Below are positions 1 to 6,679 of a stretch of 25,153 nt of DNA, piece by piece (positions within the stretch are counted from its first letter, which is position 1; each line of letters starts with the position of its first letter). A program made the translations under genes and the position numbers. Source of the DNA: Candidatus Omnitrophota bacterium. Its GTDB lineage: Bacteria > Omnitrophota > Omnitrophia > Omnitrophales > JACQLI01. The DNA lies in the NCBI GenBank assembly GCA_016204125.1, contig JACQLI010000067.1:1-25153 (forward strand), written 5' to 3'. A model generated the notes under the pieces. It saw only the letters and a list, made by a program, of their open reading frames with translations. It was not told the DNA's origin and did no database searches.

Positions 1-161
1 AAGGATAAGTTACCCAGTTTGGCATTCACCTGTAAAGCCTCTGAAAGTTTTGACTCTACATAAGGCCGATATTTGTTGAGATCCAGGTTGGTTATGAAAA
101 TAAAAACACCGATGGACAGAGCAATTAACAAAATGAGAAAAAACAAAAAAACCCAACGCAT
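1..161 (-). CDS. AsmA-like protein, N-terminal fragment (runs off window)
   Basis: Only the first 53 codons lie in the window; the gene continues past position 1. The start is the ATG at 161-159, 7 nt after the Mut7-C stop. The protein opens with a strongly hydrophobic segment of about 25 residues (MRWVFLFFLILLIALSIGVF...), a membrane anchor or uncleaved signal. It continues with 'DLNKYRPYVESKLSEAL' and 'AKLGNLS'. That pattern (anchor, then D-L-N-x-Y-R-P-x-[IV]-E-x-x-L-S-x-A-L, then a 'LGxLS' strand) is what I know from the AsmA/AsmA-like family. These are large inner-membrane-anchored proteins implicated in envelope biogenesis and phospholipid transport to the outer membrane. The family call is inference from a short fragment. 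Translational coupling to the upstream gene is likely because of the small spacing. Confidence 0.6.
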   Translation of the reverse strand, partial: MRWVFLFFLILLIALSIGVFIFITNLDLNKYRPYVESKLSEALQVNAKLGNLS

Positions 162-168
162 AGGAGTT

Positions 169-621
169 TTACCTGATTATCATGCGAAGACGTTTTTTAC
201 TATTCTGGACGTGGCTTCCCTGCCAAAAGATTTTCTTACAGACTGGGCAAGTGTAGAATTTCTCGTAAGTCGCGTAAACCTCTTCAGGAACTAATCCCCT
301 GACTTCTTCTCTAACAATTGATTGGATAAGGGTATTGCATTCTAGGCAGCGGCTAAAGGGCGTGCTCTTGGGTAAGCGGACCTTCCTACCAACTTCTTTC
401 AGTTGTTCCTTGTAAGATTTATTCTCAATGAGGACAATGGCCTCCCAAAGGGTTTTGTCAGCCAGGTGTTTATCTCGTGTAAGAATGATGCGCCCCTCTA
501 ACTGAGCCCTACGGATTAACTCCGTATCAGAAATGGGGCATTGGAAGATAGTGTCAAACCCTTGCAGTCTGAGCCACTTTGCAAGACGACCTAGCTGCTC
601 ATCACATAAGAATCTTGTCAT
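169..621 (-). CDS. Mut7-C RNase domain protein (PIN-like fold plus zinc ribbon)
   Basis: This 150-residue protein fits the Mut7-C (DUF82) family, a PIN-like RNase domain followed by a zinc ribbon. Visible acidic residues of the nuclease half are D7 ('FLCDEQLGRLAKWLR'), the 'SDTEL' Asp and the Asp in 'IILTRDKHLA'. The C-terminal half has CLEC and CPVC pairs, which should bind one zinc. The length is normal for the family. Its start codon overlaps the end of the CCA-transferase gene by 4 nt (ATGA, 618-621), so the two are probably translationally coupled. That suggests an RNA-related role, but substrate and physiology are unknown. Domain assignment is by motif and layout; RNase activity is inferred from family knowledge only. 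Confidence 0.85.
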   Translation of the reverse strand: MTRFLCDEQLGRLAKWLRLQGFDTIFQCPISDTELIRRAQLEGRIILTRDKHLADKTLWEAIVLIENKSYKEQLKEVGRKVRLPKSTPFSRCLECNTLIQSIVREEVRGLVPEEVYATYEKFYTCPVCKKIFWQGSHVQNSKKRLRMIIR

Positions 622-1940
622 TTTCTATCCATCTTTCCTTTGGCCCAACTCCGCGCTTTTTCTTTGGTCTGAATACGGTTTTCAAGCTGTAGTTCGTAAG
701 CCTCTTCCAAAATAGGTTTCATTGAAGGGCCTGGCTTCATCCCGAGGGCGATAAGGTCATTTCCATCCAGAAGCGGTTTGGGCTTAAGTTCTAGCTTCTT
801 AAATTCCTCTGTTTTCTTTATCAAAAAACGGTAATTATCCAAAAGGCCATGGCTTGACTCACAATCGATACGGTGAAGTTCGAGTTCTGTCGGAAACGTG
901 TTCGTACCCATAAACCTTTTGAGTTTTCCCTCGCGCATTTCTTTCACATTGGCGAATTTCATATGGTTATCCACGCAGGCTGCAACCGCTTCAATTTCAT
1001 CATTGGAAAATCGGAGCCGCCTCAAGATATTCTTAGCCATCTGGGCTCCTACTCGGGCATGTTCATAAAAACGGATTCTCCCCTCTCGTATTTGAAAAGT
1101 AGGTGGCTTCCCTACGTCGTGGAGAAGGGCTGCAAAAGCTAGCACAGGGGTCGCGTCCTGTAAACGCTCCATGAGCATCCGTGTGTGTATGAAGACGTCG
1201 CCTTCAGGATGAAATTCAGGAGGTTGCTCAACCCCCTTCATCGCTTCTATTTCGGGAAGGACTTCCTTGAGAAGTCCACTCGAAGAAAGAAGTTCGAGCC
1301 CACGACCAGCCCCTGATCTCGTAAAGGTCTTAATCAACTCATCTCGGATTCGCTCCGCGCTTACCTGATGGATTTTAGGGGTCAAGTGTCGAACGGTTTC
1401 CCAGGTTTTGGGTTCAATTGTGAAATTCAGGTTTGCCGCAAAACGGACAGCTCGAAGAAGCCGTAGCTTGTCTTCTTCAAAACGCGTTTCGGGATTACCG
1501 ATTGACCGTATAATCCTGCGAGAAATATCTTCTTCACCGCCTACGTAGTCGATAACCCTTTTTGCGAAGGGATCGTAAAAAAGACCATTGACGGTGAAAT
1601 CTCGCCTCTTTGCATCCTCTTCAGGGTCTGTAAAAGAAACTTCGCTCGGATGTCGTCCATCATGGTAAGCCCCTTCTCTACGAAAGGTGGCCACTTCGAA
1701 ATTCTTTCCCTCTTGAACAACCAAGATAACGCCAAACTGTTTACCAACGGCAAGGGTTTTAGGAAAGAGCCTCTCGATTTCACCAGGTGAGGCAGTGGTT
1801 GCTATGTCATAATCCTTAGGGGTCTCCCCCATTAGGAAATCGCGAACACAACCGCCTGCAAAATAAGCGGTATGCCCCTTCGCTTTCAGAGTTTTTGCAA
1901 TTTCAAAAGCTGTCTGCCCCAGATGTTGCGAGAGATCCAT
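618..1940 (-). CDS. CCA tRNA nucleotidyltransferase / poly(A) polymerase family protein with HD domain
   Basis: This 440-residue class II nucleotidyltransferase would add or repair the 3' CCA (or A) end of tRNAs in the cytoplasm. It shows the head motif 'AGGCVRDFLMGETPKDYDIAT' (metal-binding DYD), the 'RRDFTVNGLFYDP' motif and the neck motif 'EEDKLRLLRAVRFA'. A C-terminal HD-type domain follows ('LLHDVGKPPTF'), as in CCA enzymes with phosphohydrolase domains. I chose the ATG at 1940 because AGAAGG (1952-1947) lies 6 nt upstream. A TTG at 1955 in frame has its purine stretch too close. The 5' end overlaps the MFS transporter gene by 38 nt and the 3' end overlaps the Mut7-C gene by 4 nt. Full CCA addition versus A-addition cannot be told from sequence by eye. 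Confidence 0.9.
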   Translation of the reverse strand: MDLSQHLGQTAFEIAKTLKAKGHTAYFAGGCVRDFLMGETPKDYDIATTASPGEIERLFPKTLAVGKQFGVILVVQEGKNFEVATFRREGAYHDGRHPSEVSFTDPEEDAKRRDFTVNGLFYDPFAKRVIDYVGGEEDISRRIIRSIGNPETRFEEDKLRLLRAVRFAANLNFTIEPKTWETVRHLTPKIHQVSAERIRDELIKTFTRSGAGRGLELLSSSGLLKEVLPEIEAMKGVEQPPEFHPEGDVFIHTRMLMERLQDATPVLAFAALLHDVGKPPTFQIREGRIRFYEHARVGAQMAKNILRRLRFSNDEIEAVAACVDNHMKFANVKEMREGKLKRFMGTNTFPTELELHRIDCESSHGLLDNYRFLIKKTEEFKKLELKPKPLLDGNDLIALGMKPGPSMKPILEEAYELQLENRIQTKEKARSWAKGKMDRK

Positions 1941-3141
1941 TCTTTTCCTTCTCAAAACTCCTCAAACGGGCCACAAAAAAGAATCCACCCAATACCACGA
2001 ATCCACTCAAAACAATAAGAAATTTCAAGCCCATTATATCAAATAGCTTCCCGCCGATAAAGATAGCGAAGATCTGGCCCAAATTGTTGACGCTCATGAG
2101 TAATGCGAACAGGGACCCCTCAATTCCCTTATGGCGAGCCAGCAAAGCCGATGCCGCCATCATAGGCAGTAAGGAAATGTAGCCGAGCACCCCTCCAACG
2201 ACGGATAATACAATCGCGCTCATACGATTAACCATCCAAAATGTCGTTAAGACGTTGATCAGGTTCAGCAGAACCGAAACGTACAACATTCGTTTAATGT
2301 TCACTTCTCTCAAGAACTTTCCGTAAAGAAGGCATCCCGCTATGGCGCCCAACCAGGCAAGGCTCGAAAGGGAGCCTAAGAAAGTTTCTGAAAATTGGAG
2401 ATTCTCCTTAAGAAAGAAAAAGAAAGGGGTGCTGAAGGAGGCCGCAAAGCTACCCACAAGGAAAAGACAAGAAAACCATCTTAGATCACCGGTAAAAAGG
2501 GCGCGCACACTTTCAAAGATAGGATTCCAAATATGGCTCAGCGACTTCTTCCCAGTCGCTCTATTTTCTGAAACATTCCACCCTGCCAGCAGGGTAATAA
2601 CAGGTAAAACAGATGTGAGTCCAAAGACCAGTCGGTACGGAAGTCTTGCGGCACTTACGCCCCCCAAAACTCCACCTACAATGGCTCCAAAACTGCGAAA
2701 TCCCCAGGCAATGCTTTGATACAGTTGTGTATTTTGCGGAGTCGATCTTTCTACAACCAAAGCGTCGGTTACCACATCTGTCATAGCAAACCCGAGGTTT
2801 GCTGTTATCCCAAAAACATAGAGTAAAATTTTACTGTGAGGACAGAGCGTGAGACCCAGCCAGCCAGCAAGAGAAAGAAGTGAGGCCAAGACAATATACG
2901 GCTTTCTTTTTAGGCCTCGAATAGGAAATGCATCCGAGAACGCTCCGTAAAGCAGCTTAAAACCCCAAGGAAGGTTGGCAACGAATGAATAGGTTGCAAT
3001 ATCTTCAATGCTCCACCCCTTCCCTCTTAAAAGCAAAGGGAAGGCAATAGCAGAAAGGCTTAATGCGCCTTGAATAAAATAAACGAGCGAAACGAGGAAA
3101 CTTAAGGAGCGATCTACAGCGTGGAGGGAATTACTTTTCAA
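1903..3141 (-). CDS. MFS transporter, folate-biopterin (BT1)/AmpG-like
   Basis: This is a 412-residue inner-membrane protein with about 12 hydrophobic segments. The signature after TM2 ('LPWGFKLLYGAFSDAFPI' followed by 'KRKPYIVL') closely resembles the P-W-x-x-K-P-x-Y-G-x-x-S-D...P-I-x-G-x-x-R-R-P-Y motif of the folate-biopterin/BT1 branch of the major facilitator superfamily. AmpG muropeptide permeases are related. The substrate cannot be inferred. The apparent start is a TTG at 3141 that overlaps the previous gene by 11 nt. A purine stretch (GCGAGA) lies near it but the Shine-Dalgarno is poor, so the start is uncertain by a few codons. The 3' end overlaps the CCA-transferase gene. Confidence 0.75.
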   Translation of the reverse strand: MKSNSLHAVDRSLSFLVSLVYFIQGALSLSAIAFPLLLRGKGWSIEDIATYSFVANLPWGFKLLYGAFSDAFPIRGLKRKPYIVLASLLSLAGWLGLTLCPHSKILLYVFGITANLGFAMTDVVTDALVVERSTPQNTQLYQSIAWGFRSFGAIVGGVLGGVSAARLPYRLVFGLTSVLPVITLLAGWNVSENRATGKKSLSHIWNPIFESVRALFTGDLRWFSCLFLVGSFAASFSTPFFFFLKENLQFSETFLGSLSSLAWLGAIAGCLLYGKFLREVNIKRMLYVSVLLNLINVLTTFWMVNRMSAIVLSVVGGVLGYISLLPMMAASALLARHKGIEGSLFALLMSVNNLGQIFAIFIGGKLFDIMGLKFLIVLSGFVVLGGFFFVARLRSFEKEKNGSLATSGADSF

Positions 3142-3451
3142 AAAAATCTCGCGCCTTCTTACGACCTAACGTGCGCTTGTAATCATCATAATCGATAAAA
3201 ATAAGTTCAGGACGTCTACTCCTTAATCGGGAGACGATCTGAAAACGTTCTCCTGGGTGCGTTTCAAGCCGTCTGCTTGTCACGTACTTAAACGCGGTTT
3301 TACATTTAGGACATTCTCTGGCTTCGAGATATGGGATACCAAGCTCCCGACATGCACCGCAGTCTCCAGAGACATCTCCCAAGATAAGGAGGTGATTTTT
3401 TACTTCTTCAATATCGAATTCTTGCCAAATTCTAAGAAATTCGTGTGACAT
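3131..3451 (-). CDS. Small four-cysteine (zinc-ribbon-like) protein of unknown function
   Basis: I do not recognise this 106-residue protein. It contains a CGAC pair ('GDCGACRELGIPYLEAR') and a CPKC pair 16 residues later. That layout is compatible with one zinc site or a redox/Fe-S site. The C-terminal half is basic and mixed ('YVTSRRLETHPGERFQIVSRLRSRRPELIFIDYDDYKR'), with a hydrophobic strand 'ELIFIDYDDY'. The ATG at 3451 has AGGG about 8 nt upstream. The gene overlaps the end of the nicotinate phosphoribosyltransferase gene by 20 nt and the start of the transporter gene by 11 nt, so it is most likely co-translated with both. It is a real gene judging from the tight packing, the codon-by-codon plausibility and the paired cysteines, but no function is claimed. 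Confidence 0.7.
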   Translation of the reverse strand: MSHEFLRIWQEFDIEEVKNHLLILGDVSGDCGACRELGIPYLEARECPKCKTAFKYVTSRRLETHPGERFQIVSRLRSRRPELIFIDYDDYKRTLGRKKARDFFEK

Positions 3452-4508
3452 GGTTTTGCCCTAAACGAATCCTTTCTAGTTTTCGATTCGGCCGATACGC
3501 CCTTCCCACTTTAGCGCAAGGTCTACCGTCAACTTTAACAATATCTGCTGTAAATTCGACGCGTTCATGAAAGAAAGCACTTCCCACACCCACAGCATCA
3601 AAGGGCACATGTTTCCTGACGAAGTCACGGATACGTTCAGCATTAAACCCGCCGCTCACGATAATCTTTACCCAACGAAACCCGGCCTGGTCCAGGGCTC
3701 TACGAACATTTCGAACCAGTTCGGGGCACACCCCATGGGACTGCGACCCCTTTCCCTTTACTGAGACGTCCTTAATCTCTCTTGCGGTATCCAGTCGAAC
3801 ACCCCAGAGCTTTTTCCCCAGAGCCCTTGCAACCGCTAGTGATGTACCTACGCAATCATTATCAAAATCGACTAAGGCAATCCTTTTAATCGATTCAGGC
3901 ATGTAGCGATCGAAAGCCAGGCTAGCGCGGACCGTATCTCCCCCGTAGGCGGCTATCAGTCCGTGCGGAATGGTACCAAAAGCATCGTGTTTTTTTAACC
4001 AGGCAGTATTTGCATCGGTTGACACACCGGCAACTCCCCCGATATGGGCTGCAAAGCCATCTCCGGGCTGAACTAAAAAATGATCAAAACGTGCAGCGAA
4101 GAAAAGAACCGGCCTTCCCTGAGCTGCTTCCACCACTCTCCGAACAGCCGTCGCGAGTGAAGTCCGACGACTTAAAATGCCTAGATAAAGAGTTTCCAGA
4201 TGGGCAAAGAGTGAGTAGTCTCCAGCAATGTGCAAAACAGATTCCCAAGGCGAAATTTCATCGCCGTCGTTTAAGGAGTAAATCTTAAGTTGCTTGGACG
4301 AAGAGGCACCTATCTTTAGAATATGCAAGACTTCTTTAACGCCACAAAGGATGGCTTTTTTCTTACAGAAGACCTGCATGACAACGTTAGGATGGTGTCT
4401 ATCTCTTTGAAGAATGATTCGGGAACGGACGAAATACTTGTCAGAATACCACCCTGAACGGATTTGCACCGCTGCAGGCCTTGAGTCAAGGAGTATGGGA
4501 CTACGCAA
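3432..4508 (-). CDS. Nicotinate phosphoribosyltransferase (small form)
   Basis: This 358-residue protein resembles the shorter bacterial/archaeal nicotinate phosphoribosyltransferases, which convert nicotinate and PRPP to nicotinate mononucleotide in NAD salvage. Features seen are the N-terminal 'IRSGWYSDKYFVRSRIIL' (family S-G-x-x-[TS]-D-x-Y-F), 'HLETLYLGILSRRTSLAT', the 'GTIPHGLI' motif, 'VDFDNDCVGTSLAVARAL', 'GVRLDT', the phosphate-binding strand 'IIVSGGFNAERI' and 'GVGSAF'. The reading frame opens with TTG at 4508, 10 nt after the preceding stop, without a clear Shine-Dalgarno. A GTG at 4469 with AAGG about 9 nt upstream is an alternative. I keep 4508 because family members usually have a dozen residues before the S-G-x-x-[TS]-D motif. 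It may work with CinA-type NMN recycling encoded further upstream in the window, but that link is inference. Confidence 0.85.
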   Translation of the reverse strand: MRSPILLDSRPAAVQIRSGWYSDKYFVRSRIILQRDRHHPNVVMQVFCKKKAILCGVKEVLHILKIGASSSKQLKIYSLNDGDEISPWESVLHIAGDYSLFAHLETLYLGILSRRTSLATAVRRVVEAAQGRPVLFFAARFDHFLVQPGDGFAAHIGGVAGVSTDANTAWLKKHDAFGTIPHGLIAAYGGDTVRASLAFDRYMPESIKRIALVDFDNDCVGTSLAVARALGKKLWGVRLDTAREIKDVSVKGKGSQSHGVCPELVRNVRRALDQAGFRWVKIIVSGGFNAERIRDFVRKHVPFDAVGVGSAFFHERVEFTADIVKVDGRPCAKVGRAYRPNRKLERIRLGQNHVTRIS

Positions 4509-4518
4509 AGGAATGGGT

Positions 4519-4908
4519 CTAGAGCTTAAAAACTAGGTCGTGCTCTCTCGTTCTTGACTTAACCTGAATGCCAATTTCTTGACCCGGCGATGCCTGATTG
4601 ACCGGCTGATGATCAATTTGAAGAGAATCAACTCTCTGCTTGAATTGAGTGGTGTGCCCCTTAAAAAAGAGGGTGTCACCCAATTTTATCTCATCACGCT
4701 CAACCAATATGGCAGTTGCCTTTACGTGGGGAAAGTAATGAGTCACTCGGCCGATGGGTTCTGCTGGAAGCTTGGGCGCTAGTTTTTGCTTGGAGACCTT
4801 CTTCGTTTTCTTCTTTCTCGCAACCTTCTTCTTGACAGCTTTTCTTTTAGTAGGTTTTCTTGCCCGAGCTTTCTTCACTTTTTTTACTTTACGAGTTCTT
4901 TTAGCCAT
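4519..4908 (-). CDS. EF-Tu domain-2-like small protein with Lys/Arg-rich histone-H1-like N-terminal tail
   Basis: This is a 129-residue protein in two parts. Residues 1-46 are almost entirely Lys, Arg, Ala, Val and Thr ('MAKRTRKVKKVKKARARKPT...'), like the tails of bacterial histone-H1-like proteins. Residues 51-129 ('IGRVTHYFPHVKATAILV', 'KLGDTLFFKGHTTQFKQRVD', 'SPGQEIGIQVKSRTREHDLV') match the small 'translation elongation factor-like' family. That family resembles the beta-barrel domain 2 of EF-Tu/IF2 and is often found beside U32 peptidases; none is here. The ATG at 4908 is chosen because GAGGAG lies 10 nt upstream. An in-frame extension to 5001 would run back into the pcm gene and lacks support. 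The tail could bind nucleic acid or ribosomes; this is inference. Confidence 0.75.
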   Translation of the reverse strand: MAKRTRKVKKVKKARARKPTKRKAVKKKVARKKKTKKVSKQKLAPKLPAEPIGRVTHYFPHVKATAILVERDEIKLGDTLFFKGHTTQFKQRVDSLQIDHQPVNQASPGQEIGIQVKSRTREHDLVFKL

Positions 4909-4912
4909 TTTC

Positions 4913-5626
4913 TCATTTCTCCTCTTCAACAAGTGGCACAAACCGTACAGGAATTGTCTCGTGAGTCTGGAGGATACCTTTTCGCTTTTCTCCCACAACA
5001 AGAACCTGCTCTTCCTCCCCTACAGGCATGACGATACGTCCTCCTTCTTTCAGCTGATCAACCAAAGCTTCTGGGACTTTAATCCCTGCTGCGGTTACAA
5101 TCATTTTATCAAAAGGAGCGGCTTCAGGCCACCCCTTGGTTCCATCCCCAAATCGTGTATGGATGTTACGATACCCCAGCTTTTCCAAGGTGGTTTTTGC
5201 ATGTTGATAAAGCGGCTCCAATATCTCAATGGTATAGACCTCTTCTGCTAACTCAGCCAGAACCGCCGCCTGGTATCCCGATCCTGTTCCCACTTCGAAG
5301 ACCTTATCTCTCGGCTCTAAGTGAAGAAGCTCTGTCATCAGAGCAACAATGTAAGGTTGGGAGATCGTCTGGCCATGGCCAATGGGAAGCGGGCCGTCCG
5401 TATACGCAAGAAGCTTCTCAACCGTAGGGACAAATTCATGACGCGGAACCTTAAGCATGGCGTTAAGAACCCGCTCATCTTTAATGCCGCGTCTCTGAAT
5501 CTGAGTTTCCACCATTTGGCGTCGCATCTCTGAGAAAGCGTCAACTCCCTCCCGGGTTAGTCCGCTCATTAAGGGTCGGTTGCCAATTATCAAAGCGGCA
5601 AACACGACTAAAACATTCCGCCACAT
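4913..5626 (-). CDS. pcm: Protein-L-isoaspartate O-methyltransferase, possibly exported
   Basis: A 237-residue SAM-dependent methyltransferase that repairs isoaspartyl residues in aged proteins. The family core is clear: 'MVETQIQRRGIKDERVLNAM', 'VPRHEFVP', the substrate-binding 'GHGQTISQPYIVALM' and SAM motif I 'KVFEVGTGSGYQAAVLAEL' (about residues 108-126). The C-terminal 'GGRIVMPVGEEEQ' is also present. Typical cytoplasmic enzymes begin near M34/M38. Here the frame extends about 33 residues upstream and starts with a hydrophobic stretch ('MWRNVLVVFAALIIGN') that could be a signal peptide or anchor, as in some periplasmic Pcm proteins. The ATG at 5626 overlaps the rmuC stop (TAATG) and has no Shine-Dalgarno, suggesting reinitiation. 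A later start cannot be excluded. Confidence 0.88.
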   Translation of the reverse strand: MWRNVLVVFAALIIGNRPLMSGLTREGVDAFSEMRRQMVETQIQRRGIKDERVLNAMLKVPRHEFVPTVEKLLAYTDGPLPIGHGQTISQPYIVALMTELLHLEPRDKVFEVGTGSGYQAAVLAELAEEVYTIEILEPLYQHAKTTLEKLGYRNIHTRFGDGTKGWPEAAPFDKMIVTAAGIKVPEALVDQLKEGGRIVMPVGEEEQVLVVGEKRKGILQTHETIPVRFVPLVEEEK

Positions 5627-6639
5627 TACGAGGAGGTATTAGTCGGTAAAGCAGGTGAAGATTCTTGAGACTCGATCGACTGCAGTTGATGCTGAAAACG
5701 GTCAAGCCTCTTTTCGGCTTTTTCATACACCGCGTTAAGATTTGAAAGATGAAACCCGAGTTTTTCGAAATCCTCGTAAAACTTCTTGAAGTCATTCGCA
5801 AGCTGTCCAAGGCAACTCAAGATCTCTTTTGCGGAGTTCTCGATACGAAGTCCTCGAAGTCCCAGAACAATTGCCTGCAAGTAAGCATAAAAACTATTGG
5901 GAGAAACAGGGATGACCTTTTGACTTAAAGCATGTTGGGCTAGGCTCATCGTCTCTTTAGAGTCTTCATCCTTGAGTATGGTCTCGTAATAAACATTCTC
6001 TGCTGGTATATACATCAATGCGAAATCAAAGGTGCCCTCTTCTGGCAAAATATACTTTGAAGCAATCTGATCGATATGCTTCTTCACATCTTGGCAGAAT
6101 TGTTTCCGTGCACGGCGCGTTTCTTCTTCAGTCCCTGCTGCAGTGGCTCTTTTGAAATTCTCGAGCGGGAATTTAGAGTCTACAGGAACCATCCCCTGCC
6201 CCAAAAGAATCACAGCATCTACCTTCTCCCCGCTTTTAAACCCATACTGAAGGACATAACGATCCTGAGGCAAGAGCTGTTTAAGAAGTTCTTCCAAGAA
6301 AAATTCGCCTAATATGCCCCTTAATTTAGGTGCCTTGAGAATGTCCTGCAAACTCGAGATATCCTTACCGATATCAATCATGGCCCTTGTTGATTCTTGA
6401 AGTTGCCCCAGGCGGTTCTGGAACTCACCCATCAGGCGTGTATAATTTTGAACTACAGACGAGTTGCTAGTAAGCTGCTCGTTCATCTGGCGAGATATTT
6501 GGAGAAGCTCGGATTGGAAGATTTGGGTCTGTCGATTCAGCTCTTGTTCAAGCCTCTGGAATGAACGGGTGGTCCAATAAATCACGAGCCCCATTGCTGT
6601 TAAGCCGAAAACAAGATAGAAAGCCGTTGTGGCATCCAT
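5626..6639 (-). CDS. rmuC: DNA recombination protein RmuC
   Basis: This 337-residue protein has the RmuC layout: an N-terminal membrane helix (residues about 5-25), a long coiled-coil region (about 27-110, Gln/Glu/Leu-rich), then the conserved RmuC core. The core shows 'LRGILGEFFLEELLKQLLP', 'YGFKSGEKVDAVILLG', 'VPVDSKFPLENFKR', 'FALMYIPAENVYYE' and 'VIPVSPNSFYAYLQAI'. These are the family's nuclease-like motifs, including the D-S-K-F-P element. RmuC limits genome inversions at short repeats in E. coli; the biochemical activity remains poorly defined. The ATG at 6639 has no Shine-Dalgarno but sits 11 nt below a TATAAT box (see promoter entry), so it may be read from a near-leaderless mRNA. 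Confidence 0.92.
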   Translation of the reverse strand: MDATTAFYLVFGLTAMGLVIYWTTRSFQRLEQELNRQTQIFQSELLQISRQMNEQLTSNSSVVQNYTRLMGEFQNRLGQLQESTRAMIDIGKDISSLQDILKAPKLRGILGEFFLEELLKQLLPQDRYVLQYGFKSGEKVDAVILLGQGMVPVDSKFPLENFKRATAAGTEEETRRARKQFCQDVKKHIDQIASKYILPEEGTFDFALMYIPAENVYYETILKDEDSKETMSLAQHALSQKVIPVSPNSFYAYLQAIVLGLRGLRIENSAKEILSCLGQLANDFKKFYEDFEKLGFHLSNLNAVYEKAEKRLDRFQHQLQSIESQESSPALPTNTSS

Positions 6640-6650
6640 ATACAGCCACG

Positions 6651-6679
6651 ATTATACGTCTACGGACTTTATTTCACAA
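6651..6679 (-). promoter_or_regulatory. Putative sigma70-type promoter for rmuC
   Basis: Reading the minus strand, TTGTGA (6679-6674) is separated by 17 nt from a perfect TATAAT (6656-6651). Initiation 6-8 nt downstream would fall at about 6645-6643, only 4-6 nt before the rmuC ATG at 6639. The -35 overlaps the stop codon region of the RNase gene. This is seen in sequence; promoter activity is inferred. Confidence 0.6.

Noticed and set aside
1903..1955. Frameshift or gene fusion between the MFS transporter and the CCA-adding-type enzyme because of the long overlap
   Set aside because: Both proteins are complete. The downstream gene has its own Shine-Dalgarno and ATG (1940), and similar 34-38 nt overlaps occur at cinA and the glycosylase, so this is normal compact packing here.
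4754..5251. A 165-codon plus-strand open frame rich in Phe and Leu
   Set aside because: It is the antisense shadow of the Lys/Arg-rich tail gene and pcm; AAG/AAA runs read as Phe/Leu codons on the opposite strand.
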